From: DATJMJ01 sp035503915
GTDB taxonomy: Bacteria; Actinomycetota; Acidimicrobiia; Acidimicrobiales; Palsa-688
NCBI GenBank assembly: GCA_035503915.1
Contig: DATJSU010000028.1
Coordinates: forward strand, 1-25,223
Direction: 5' to 3'
Length of the DNA stretch: 25,223 bases
This document shows, piece by piece, positions 13,872 to 20,949 of this stretch. Position numbers and translations under genes: made by a program. The notes under the pieces were generated by a model, which was not told where the DNA came from, searched no databases, and was given only the letters and a program-made list of their open reading frames with translations. Numbering within the stretch: position 1 is the first letter of the stretch; the number at the start of each line of letters is the position of its first letter.

Positions 13872-15215
13872 CTAGGCCCCGCTCATTGACATTTCGGAAA
13901 TCGCCAGCGTCATCCCAGCGGCCGCCGATGGAAGCCACTGGAGATCTGCGCCAATCGCCGCGACTCCTAAGAGCATCCGCTGGATGCTCGACGCAATCGT
14001 GACCTCCCGCACAGGCGCTGCGAGCGCGCCGCCGTCGAAGAGGAGGCCCTCGACCCCTACCGAGAAATCGCCGCTGATCGGGTTCACGCCTGAGTGGAAC
14101 CCGCTCGCGGACTGGACGAGGAGCCCGTGCCCAAGGTGGGAAAGGACCTCCTCGGGGGCAAGCTCCCCCGGCTTCAGGTAGACCGCGCGAGCACCAACTC
14201 CCGGCGCGGATTTGAAGCCTGCGCGGACCGCGCTCGCCGTAGAGGACGTGCCAGCTCGGCGAGCGGAGGTGGAGTCGTAGAGGAAGCAGGACAGCGCCCC
14301 ATTGTCGATCATCGTGTTGGGGCGGCACGCCAAGCCCTCGTCGTCGAAGGACGAGGCACCCCAGGCGGCCTCATTGGTGGGGTCGTCAACGAGCGTAACG
14401 CCAGGTGCGGCCACGGCCTCACCGAGGCGGTCCGCGAAAAGCGAAGTGCCCTTCAAGACCCGCTCGCCGCTCAGGAGAGAGCTCAGGAACCCTAAAAGGT
14501 GCGCCGCTACCCGGGGCTCAAAAACGACTGGGAGATGGGCAGAAGGAGGTTGCTTCGCGCCTAGGAGCCTCACGGCGCGAGTGACCGCGTCGTTGCAAGC
14601 TTTCTCGGGGTCGAGCTCCGAGGGGCCTCGCCCGATCGAATAGCCATAGCCGCGCTTGGAACCCGCCCCGTCCGCGGCGACCGCCGAGACGGAGATGTAG
14701 CAAGCCGTCGAGCGGTCGGTCGCTCGGACGCCGAGAGTGCTGGCAAGAGCCATCTCGCTTGCGACGTCAGCCCAGCGCGCCGACTCGACGCTCGTGATGC
14801 GTGGGCCCGACGCTAGGGCGTGGCGCTCCAGGTCGAGTGCTTGAGCAACCTTGAGCTGCACCGAGTACGCACCAAGCTCGTCGCGCCACAAGTCGTGCAG
14901 CGTCGGGCTCGCGCCGTCAGGTGCCGGCAGGCCGACCCACTCCTCGGGCGTCGCGAAAGCCGCGTTGTCCCTTGCTTCTTGGAAAGCTTCCCCGATCGCG
15001 GCCTCCTCGAGGGACCCGACGAAGGCAAATCCCTGCCGGCCCTCGACGACCACGCGGATGCCGACGCCTTCGGATGTCGCCGAGGAGAGCGACTCCACCT
15101 CTGCCTGGTAAACCTGGACTTGGGTGTCGGTGCCCCGCGAGACGTAGACCTCTGCGCCCTCGCTCTCCCTCGACCATCCCAGCACCCTTTCGGCGAGCTC
15201 GAGGAGGTCGCTCAA
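13872..15215 (-). CDS. tldE: TldE/PmbA-family metalloprotease subunit
   Basis: The 447-residue protein is the non-catalytic partner in the TldD-TldE heterodimer, which degrades or matures unfolded peptides. It has the family layout: an N-terminal domain with VQVYQAEVESLSSATSEGVGIRVVV, and a C-terminal domain with GYGYSIG, GTSLFADRLGEAVA, SFDDEGLACRPNTMIDNG and SGFHSGVNPISGDFSVGVEG. It lacks the HExxxH zinc motif, as TldE proteins do. The frame is open far upstream, but that would overlap tldD by 100 bases. The TTG chosen overlaps the tldD stop as TTGA, with GGGGGGA before it. This implies coupled translation and equal subunit supply. Confidence 0.92.
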   Translation of the reverse strand: MSDLLELAERVLGWSRESEGAEVYVSRGTDTQVQVYQAEVESLSSATSEGVGIRVVVEGRQGFAFVGSLEEAAIGEAFQEARDNAAFATPEEWVGLPAPDGASPTLHDLWRDELGAYSVQLKVAQALDLERHALASGPRITSVESARWADVASEMALASTLGVRATDRSTACYISVSAVAADGAGSKRGYGYSIGRGPSELDPEKACNDAVTRAVRLLGAKQPPSAHLPVVFEPRVAAHLLGFLSSLLSGERVLKGTSLFADRLGEAVAAPGVTLVDDPTNEAAWGASSFDDEGLACRPNTMIDNGALSCFLYDSTSARRAGTSSTASAVRAGFKSAPGVGARAVYLKPGELAPEEVLSHLGHGLLVQSASGFHSGVNPISGDFSVGVEGLLFDGGALAAPVREVTIASSIQRMLLGVAAIGADLQWLPSAAAGMTLAISEMSMSGA

Positions 15216-16639
15216 CGAGCGGTCCCCCCGACCGTAAGAGCGGCCACGCGCAGCGTGGGTTGGCCCATGCCCACGGGGACGCCCTGGCCTTGCTTGCCGC
15301 AGGTCCCCGGCCAACCCATCGCGAAGTCGTTGCCGACGGCGTCTATATCACGGAGCACCTGTGGGCCGTTGCCTATCAGGTTCGCGTCCCGTAAGGGGTG
15401 GGTGAGCTGGCCTTGCTCGATCAGGTAGGCCTCGGTCATCCCGAAAACAAAGTCCCCCGTCGTCGTGTCCACCTGTCCTCCCCCAAATTGGGCTATGTAG
15501 ATGCCACGAGGCGTCTGGCGGATGATCTCTTCGGGGTCCTCGGCGCCATTAGCAAGGAACGTGTTTGTCATCCTCACCATGGGGAGGTGCTGGTAGCTCT
15601 CACGGCGCCCGTTTGACGGCGTTGGGCGGCCTTCCTTGCGTGCCCGCAGCCAGTCCCACATGTAGTCAGTGAGGACGCCGTTGTCTATGAGGACGTTCCG
15701 CGAGGTCGGGTGACCCTCGTCGTCGATGGCGAGAGCCCCCCACTCGTGGCTCATCGTCCCGTCGTCGACGAGCGTCACGAGGTGGCTCGCGACCTGCTCT
15801 CCGACCTTGCCAGCGAAGACCGATACGGCCTTGGCGATATGGTCCGCCTCGAGGCCGTGCCCACAGGCCTCGTGGAAGAGAACGCCACCACTGCCCGACT
15901 TGATCACGACCGGCATCGTCCCTGAGGGCGCCGGCTTGGCGGAAAGCTTCCTGAGCGCCCGTTCAGCCGCTCTCCGGCCCATGTCCTCGATGTCGAAGCG
16001 CTCGAAGGCCTCGAAGCCCATAGTGGCGCCCCTCGACTCGGTCCCTGTTTGCATGCCGGTGTCCCCGCTCGCCACGACGTGCACCCGAAAGCGCACCCTG
16101 ACCTGGTCGTCGCCGGCAAAAAGCCCCTCGGAATTGGCTACGAGCACCTGGCGGCGACCCTCGCCATAGCTGGCGCTGACCTGGCGGACCGCTTGCCCTG
16201 CCTGGCGGGCGACGGCATCGGCTTTACGGAGCATTTCGACCTTGTCGGCCCTTGCCACGCTGGTCGGGAGAACTTCGGCCGGCGAGGGGCTCGGCACGTC
16301 TCTCCGCTCTTGGAGGGCTACCTCGCGAGCGCAGCCTCCGCCACTACGGGCGGCACCGGACGCGGCTTCGGCGGCGGCAAAGAGCCCTTTTTCGGACAAA
16401 TCCGCGGTATGTGCGAAACCCGTCGTGTTGCCGACGACTACGCGGACGCCTGCCCCAACTTCTCGGCCCGAGCTCAGGTCTTCGATACGGCCGTCGTCGA
16501 GGCCAATGAAGGTCCCGCGCTTGTCCTCGGCGAAGATCTCGGCAAATTCGCCGCCCGTCGCGAGCGCCCGGCGGAGGGCCCTGGTGACGAGAGCCTCGTC
16601 GAGCTGGTTGAGGAGGCTCTCGTTTAGCGTCAGGGTCAT
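15212..16639 (-). CDS. tldD: TldD-family zinc metalloprotease, catalytic subunit
   Basis: The 475-residue protein has the catalytic HEACGHGLE motif (H256, E257, H261). A conserved cysteine occurs in the C-terminal GTCGKQGQGVPVG (C447), the third zinc ligand in characterised TldD. Other family blocks are AVSVFAGKVGEQVAS, GTMSHEWGALAIDDEG, NVLIDNGVLTDYMWD and GGGQVDTTTGDFVFGM. With TldE it forms a chamber that cleaves unstructured peptides, and in some bacteria trims ribosomal peptide antibiotics. No precursor peptide gene is visible nearby. There is no good ribosome site before the ATG, and TACTAG lies about 18 nt upstream. It is divergent from dxs, with 76 bases between. Confidence 0.94.
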   Translation of the reverse strand: MTLTLNESLLNQLDEALVTRALRRALATGGEFAEIFAEDKRGTFIGLDDGRIEDLSSGREVGAGVRVVVGNTTGFAHTADLSEKGLFAAAEAASGAARSGGGCAREVALQERRDVPSPSPAEVLPTSVARADKVEMLRKADAVARQAGQAVRQVSASYGEGRRQVLVANSEGLFAGDDQVRVRFRVHVVASGDTGMQTGTESRGATMGFEAFERFDIEDMGRRAAERALRKLSAKPAPSGTMPVVIKSGSGGVLFHEACGHGLEADHIAKAVSVFAGKVGEQVASHLVTLVDDGTMSHEWGALAIDDEGHPTSRNVLIDNGVLTDYMWDWLRARKEGRPTPSNGRRESYQHLPMVRMTNTFLANGAEDPEEIIRQTPRGIYIAQFGGGQVDTTTGDFVFGMTEAYLIEQGQLTHPLRDANLIGNGPQVLRDIDAVGNDFAMGWPGTCGKQGQGVPVGMGQPTLRVAALTVGGTAR

Positions 16640-16715
16640 GGTGGGGACAGGCTAGTACCGTGACCTGCTTACTCAGCACAAACCCAAGGGCCGGCGCGAG
16701 AGGTAGTTTTGAGGG

Positions 16716-18731
16716 ATGATCCTCGAGACGATCAACGGCCCGAGCGACCTGCGCCGGCTCGACAACGAGCAGTTGGCGACGCTGGCAGCAGAGATGCGGG
16801 AGTTCATCGTCCAGGCGGTGTCTTCTGCCAATACGGGCCACCTGGGCAGCAACCTGGGCGTCGTCGAGCTGACGATAGCTCTGCACAGGGTGTTCAGTTC
16901 CCCCAGGGACTACCTCATCTGGGACACGGGCCACCAGGCATACGTCCACAAGCTCGTTACGGGCAGGAGGGAGATGTTCTCGACCCTTCGCCAGCCTGAG
17001 GGTCTTTCCGGGTACCCCTCGCGTGCCGAGTCGGTGCACGACTGGGTCGAGAACAGCCACGCTTCCACGGCCCTTTGTTACGCCCACGGGATTGCGGCCG
17101 CGGTAAAGGCGAGCGCCCACCCCAACCGCCACGTCGTAGCAATTGTCGGAGACGGCGCGCTCACCGGCGGCATGGCCTACGAAGGGCTCAACAATTTGGG
17201 ACATAGCGGCTCGCGCGTCATAGTGATCCTCAATGACAACGGGCGCAGCTATGCGCCCACGGTTTCCCGCCTGTCCGAAAGCTTGAGCCGCATCCGCTTG
17301 CACCCGGGCGTCATGTCTGCTCGCCGGCGGATGGAGTCGGCGCTTCGAGACTTGCCGAAGGTCGGGAGCCTCGCGTACTCGAGCCTTCAGGGCGTGTACT
17401 CCGCCATCCGAGAAATCATCGAGCCCCCGGTCTTTTTCGAGACCTTGGGGGTCCGCTACGTCGGCCCGCTCGACGGCCATGACATCGCAGGGATGGAGCA
17501 AGCCTTCCGTCAAGCGGCCGCTTTTGACGGCCCGATAGTCGTCCACGTGATCACCCAAAAAGGCCGGGGGTACAAACCTGCTGAAGACGACGAAGAAAAA
17601 TGCCTACACGACACCGGCAACTTTGACCCGGCGGTGGGCCCTACGGAGTCATCCCGTGCGCTCAAGGGCTATACGCTCGCCTTTAGCGATACCATGCTCC
17701 AACTTGGCGAGGCCCGCGAGGATCTGGTAGCCATCACCGCCGCTATGCCCGGGCCAACGGGGCTCCTCCCGTTCCAGCAGCGCTGGCCAGAGAGGTTTTT
17801 TGACGTCGGGATCGCAGAACAAGCGGCTGTGACAACCGCAGCGGGCATGGCGATGGGCGGGCTGCGCCCGGTCGTGGCCGTTTATTCCACCTTCTTCAGC
17901 CGTGCTTTTGACCAGGCCAACCTCGACGTCGGGCTTCATGGCCTGCCAGTGGTTTTTGCCCTCGACCGAGCCGGGATCACGGGCGACGACGGCCCGAGCC
18001 ACCACGGGATCCTGGACATGGCGCTCTCCCTCAAGATCCCGGGGATGACTATCTTTGCGCCGTCGTCTGCAGAAGAGCTGAAAGCTATGTTGGCGACGGC
18101 GTTGGAGCTTTCCGGCCCTTCCGTCGTGCGCTACCCCAAGACCGCTGCCCGCCACGTAGCAGCCGACCAAGTGGGCGCTGGGCTTTCGGCGCGGCTCGTG
18201 GGTCGCGGGGACGGGGCGGTGTGCATCCTCGCCGTCGGTAAATTGCTCGAGGCAGCGGAAGAAGCCGCTTCATTGCTCGCGGGCGAAGGAGTCGACGCCA
18301 CTTTGTGGGACGTGCGAGTGGTGCGCCCGCTTGACCCCGTGATGGTGGCAGACGCCGGCAGCCACGGGTTTGTCGTGACCGTTGAAGATGGGATCCGCAA
18401 CGGCGGCGCAGGCAATTTCATCACGGACGCGATCGCTGACCTCCAGCCGAGCAGGCAAAGCCCGCCGGTGCTCAACCTCGGCGTGCCGACGGCTTTTATC
18501 CCTCATGGCAAGCCCGACCGCATACTGGGCCAACTCGGCCTGGACGGCCCTGGTATCGCCGCGTCCATCTTCAAGGCCGTCGAGCACTTGGAGCATTCTC
18601 CTGCGGTGGAGGTGGCAAGCCAACCGGGCAACGGGGCGAGCGGCAACGGGGCGAGCGGCAACGGGGCTCGTGCGAGCGGCCCAGCCATCCACGTGACTGT
18701 GAGCGCGGAGGAGCAGGTTTCGGGACTGTAG
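16716..18731 (+). CDS. dxs: 1-deoxy-D-xylulose-5-phosphate synthase Dxs
   Basis: Dxs condenses pyruvate with glyceraldehyde-3-phosphate in the first step of the MEP isoprenoid pathway, using thiamine diphosphate. The 671-residue protein has GHLGSNLG (41-48), the TPP/Mg motif GDGALTGG (145-152) ending ILNDN, catalytic Glu E368 in DVGIAEQ, the SRAFDQ and DRAGITGDDGPSHHG blocks, and the transketolase C domain ending near GKPDRIL. The last 55 residues are an extension with a GNGASGNGASGNGARASG repeat followed by a polar tail, not needed for catalysis. GAGG lies about 13 nt before the ATG, so the ribosome site is poor. It is followed by a promoter-bearing gap. Confidence 0.97.
   Translation: MILETINGPSDLRRLDNEQLATLAAEMREFIVQAVSSANTGHLGSNLGVVELTIALHRVFSSPRDYLIWDTGHQAYVHKLVTGRREMFSTLRQPEGLSGYPSRAESVHDWVENSHASTALCYAHGIAAAVKASAHPNRHVVAIVGDGALTGGMAYEGLNNLGHSGSRVIVILNDNGRSYAPTVSRLSESLSRIRLHPGVMSARRRMESALRDLPKVGSLAYSSLQGVYSAIREIIEPPVFFETLGVRYVGPLDGHDIAGMEQAFRQAAAFDGPIVVHVITQKGRGYKPAEDDEEKCLHDTGNFDPAVGPTESSRALKGYTLAFSDTMLQLGEAREDLVAITAAMPGPTGLLPFQQRWPERFFDVGIAEQAAVTTAAGMAMGGLRPVVAVYSTFFSRAFDQANLDVGLHGLPVVFALDRAGITGDDGPSHHGILDMALSLKIPGMTIFAPSSAEELKAMLATALELSGPSVVRYPKTAARHVAADQVGAGLSARLVGRGDGAVCILAVGKLLEAAEEAASLLAGEGVDATLWDVRVVRPLDPVMVADAGSHGFVVTVEDGIRNGGAGNFITDAIADLQPSRQSPPVLNLGVPTAFIPHGKPDRILGQLGLDGPGIAASIFKAVEHLEHSPAVEVASQPGNGASGNGASGNGARASGPAIHVTVSAEEQVSGL
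18627..18671 (+). repeat. Three tandem 15-bp repeats inside the dxs 3' end
   Basis: Copies begin GGCAACGGGGCGAGC at 18627, 18642 and 18657; the third diverges after 11 bases. The repeat keeps the reading frame and encodes GNGAS units in the Dxs tail. The unit number could vary between strains by slippage. Confidence 0.85.
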
Positions 18732-18738
18732 CGAGCAC

Positions 18739-18767
18739 TTGTACATCTAAACAACATGAAATATACT
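18739..18767 (+). promoter_or_regulatory. Strong sigma-70-type promoter upstream of the unknown 159-residue gene
   Basis: TTGTAC and TATACT are separated by exactly 17 bp, in an AT-rich island of an otherwise GC-rich window. The predicted start near 18774 leaves a 5' UTR of about 55 nt to the GTG start. This is the best promoter match in the window. Confidence 0.7.
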
Positions 18768-18828
18768 CAAAGGTGGCACTTCCCCCTCCGTAGCTCGCTC
18801 GCCCAGCCATCCCCCCCGAGGAGGCACC

Positions 18829-19308
18829 GTGCACTCTGAGATTTGCTTCGCGCCCGAAGTGCTCCATGTCCGCCCTTGGCCCGACGAGGTCCTGGACCAC
18901 CTCGGCTTCGACCCCCGGTCGGCTTACGTAGAGGAGTACTGGTTGGGCATCCTCGGCCCAAGCACAGTCCTGCTCCTCCGGCGGCTGGCGGCCGGGTTTG
19001 ACTACTGCCCGGACGGCTTCGAGCTCGACCTCGGCGAAACGGCCCGCTCCCTCGGCCTTGGCGACCGCAGTGGCCGGCACTCCCCCTTCCTGCGCGCGGT
19101 CAACCGCACGGTCCAGTTCGGCCTCTCCCACCTTTCGGGCCCGGACCAGCTGTCGGTGCGCCGACGCCTGCCTCCTCTCAACGGAGGCCAGCTCCGACGC
19201 CTTTCTCCTGCCTTGCAGGCCAGGCACGCTGCTTGGCAGGAAGAGCGCCTCCGGCTCCACGCCAACGACCGCCGCCTCGACCTGGAGCGCGAACCGCTCG
19301 TGACCTAA
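18829..19308 (+). CDS. Conserved actinobacterial protein of unknown function
   Basis: The 159-residue protein has no signal peptide or membrane segment. The 'DPRSAYVEEYWLGILGPSTVLLLRRLA' segment, then GFELDLGETARSLGLG, then GRHSPFLRAVNRTVQFGL, and LSVRRRLPPLNGGQLRRLSPAL look like a helix-rich, winged-helix-like small protein. I recall this pattern in actinobacterial proteins annotated only as hypothetical. Basic residues in the second half would suit nucleic-acid binding, but this is inference. The GTG start is supported by GAGGAGG 5 nt upstream and by the strong promoter. It lies 12 bases before the hydrolase gene and is probably cotranscribed with it. Confidence 0.65.
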   Translation: MHSEICFAPEVLHVRPWPDEVLDHLGFDPRSAYVEEYWLGILGPSTVLLLRRLAAGFDYCPDGFELDLGETARSLGLGDRSGRHSPFLRAVNRTVQFGLSHLSGPDQLSVRRRLPPLNGGQLRRLSPALQARHAAWQEERLRLHANDRRLDLEREPLVT

Positions 19309-19320
19309 TGGCCGAGCACC

Positions 19321-20247
19321 ATGGGTGGCATGCTGAGCCTGATGTCGCTCGGGGCCGCCGCCAATTTTCCTCGGAAACCGATAGGCCGCCTTGTCGCTTC
19401 GGCGGCGCCTTGCGACCAATGGGTTTGGGAAATGGAAGGCCCTCCCGGGGCGCCCGCTCTCATGCTTGTACACGGCTGGATGGCGACGGCCGCTCTCAAC
19501 TGGTACCCGTCGCTCCCCCACCTGGCCAACGATTTCCGTGTAATTGCGCCCAACTTGAGAGGGCATGGGCGCCAGGGTGGCATCGCACCGCCATTTTCAC
19601 TCGATGGGTGCAGCGAGGACCTGGCTGCGCTCGTCGAGGCGCTTGGCCTAAGAGGCGTGATCGTCGTTGGCTACTCGATGGGTGGGGCGGTTGCGCAGGT
19701 GCTGGCACGGCGCCACGGCGAGCTCCTCGGGGGCATCGTCCTTTGCGCCACCGCTGCCTCTTTCGCCCAACGCCTGAAGCTGCGCCCCCTCGTGAGAGCT
19801 TGCGGGCAGCTGACTTCGGGAGCGGCGCGGGCATGGCCCGCTGGTGCAGCAGGTTTCCTTCGTTGGAGGATCGAGCGCCACGACCGTGCTGTGGCCGCGC
19901 GGCGCATGCGCAAAGGCCGAGCCCCTGTGCCACCTGAAGACAACTGGGCATTGGAAGAACGGGAACTCTCTCATATCGCCGCATTTATCGAATCCGGCGC
20001 GGAGCTGAACGCCTACGACAGCAGCCCATGGCTTGCGGAGCTGCAAGTCCCGGCCGCCGCGGTGGTCACCCTGCGAGACCGGGTGGTCGCCCGGTGGCGC
20101 CAGGAGGCAATGGCCGCGCTCCTGCCAAATTGCACCAGCTATCAAGTTGACGCTGGCCACGACGCAGTCTTCGCAGCGCCTGGCCGGTTTTTGCCAACGT
20201 TGACACGCGCCTGTTTGGAGCTGGCACGCACCGGAGGGCACCTTTAG
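19321..20247 (+). CDS. Alpha/beta-hydrolase-fold protein
   Basis: The 308-residue protein has the typical order of the fold: oxyanion strand VHGWMATAALNW (50-61), NLRGHG (78-83), nucleophile elbow GYSMGG with S119, acidic residue in VTLRDRVV (D253 as candidate), and the catalytic histidine in DAGHDAVF (H280). A variable helical cap lies between about 140 and 240. The likely activity is hydrolysis of an ester, thioester or similar bond; the substrate cannot be read from the sequence. The start has no strong ribosome site, consistent with coupling to the gene 12 bases upstream. The gene ends one base before the stop of the convergent iclR gene. Confidence 0.85.
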   Translation: MGGMLSLMSLGAAANFPRKPIGRLVASAAPCDQWVWEMEGPPGAPALMLVHGWMATAALNWYPSLPHLANDFRVIAPNLRGHGRQGGIAPPFSLDGCSEDLAALVEALGLRGVIVVGYSMGGAVAQVLARRHGELLGGIVLCATAASFAQRLKLRPLVRACGQLTSGAARAWPAGAAGFLRWRIERHDRAVAARRMRKGRAPVPPEDNWALEERELSHIAAFIESGAELNAYDSSPWLAELQVPAAAVVTLRDRVVARWRQEAMAALLPNCTSYQVDAGHDAVFAAPGRFLPTLTRACLELARTGGHL

Positions 20248-20248
20248 G

Positions 20249-20908
20249 TCACATGAGCGCCGCCGAGACCTCACGAGCAGCCCCTGCCACGAGCTCGCCA
20301 TATCGCTTGCCTGGCGAGCGGCTCGTCCTCTCGACCGGCCCGGAAACTGATACCGCGGCGATGACTGCGCCGTCCAAGTAGACCCCCGCGCTCACCGAGG
20401 CAACGCCGAGCTCCCGCTCTTCCACGCTCTCGGCCCAAGTGGCCTCGCCGGGCAGGTGCGACCCGCGAGACAGGACCCTCCCCGCCGAACCTCTGTCCAT
20501 TGGCAGGACCGCCCCCAACTCGACAATGGTGCGCAGACCGTGGGGGGACTGGAGCGAGACGATACAGACGCGCTTGCCCCCTTCGGCCACGAACAACTGG
20601 ACGCTTTCTCCCGTGAGGTCGCGTAAACGGGCCAGGACGGGGGCGGCTGCTTGCGCAAGGCCCGGGCGTTGCTGGACAGCGGCACGACCGAGCTCGACGA
20701 GATGTGGCCCAAGGCGGTAGGAGCCGTCCTGGCCCTTGTCGAGGAGCCCGTAGCTCACGAGCGCGCACGCAACGCGGTGTGTCGTAGCCCTTGGCATCCC
20801 GGTGGCCGCAACGAGATCCGCAAGCTTTGCCGGGCCTGAAGATGCCAGGTGATCGAGCACCGATACTGCCTTGCCCAATGCCGCCGCACCGGGTACGCTG
20901 TCTCTCAT
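20249..20908 (-). CDS. IclR-family regulator (LtbR/NdgR-like, divergent from leuCD)
   Basis: The 219-residue protein has an N-terminal winged helix (ALGKAVSVLDHLASSGPAKL...MPRATTHRVACALVSYGLL) and the IclR effector domain (LRDLTGESVQLFV, RVCIVSLQSPHGLR, LPMDRGSAGRVL). In actinobacteria the IclR gene divergent from leuCD is LtbR (Corynebacterium) or NdgR (Streptomyces), which controls leucine and other amino-acid genes. Position and family make this the likely identity. An open frame extends 20 codons upstream, but it would cover the operator and most of the leuC leader, so the ATG at 20908 is used. The start is close to a -10-like GATATCAT on its strand and may be leaderless. Confidence 0.88.
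   Translation of the reverse strand: MRDSVPGAAALGKAVSVLDHLASSGPAKLADLVAATGMPRATTHRVACALVSYGLLDKGQDGSYRLGPHLVELGRAAVQQRPGLAQAAAPVLARLRDLTGESVQLFVAEGGKRVCIVSLQSPHGLRTIVELGAVLPMDRGSAGRVLSRGSHLPGEATWAESVEERELGVASVSAGVYLDGAVIAAVSVSGPVERTSRSPGKRYGELVAGAAREVSAALM
20871..20899 (+). promoter_or_regulatory. Possible leuC promoter within the iclR start region
   Basis: TTGCCC and TACGCT have a 17-bp spacer. Transcription would start near 20906, so the palindrome at 20921-20935 would lie just downstream, suited to repression by blocking the polymerase. The hexamers are mediocre. Confidence 0.3.
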
Positions 20909-20920
20909 AGCGGAATGATA

Positions 20921-20935
20921 TCTCACATTGTGGGA
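20921..20935. promoter_or_regulatory. Palindromic operator between iclR and leuC
   Basis: TCTCACA-T-TGTGGGA is a 7-1-7 inverted repeat with one mismatch, in the 41-base gap between divergent starts. The regulator family binds such palindromes in front of leuCD, so it is the natural site for autoregulation and for control of leuC. Confidence 0.6.
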
Positions 20936-20949
20936 ACTTGAGGAGGATG

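Noticed and set aside
15216..15314. Longer tldE start using the frame open to 15314
   Set aside because: It would overlap tldD by about 100 bases, and the extra residues are Arg/Gly/Pro-rich without family similarity. The TTG overlapping the tldD stop fits far better.
18627..18671. Tandem repeats considered as a CRISPR-like or regulatory array
   Set aside because: Units are only 15 bp, contiguous, in frame and inside dxs. They are coding repeats without spacers.
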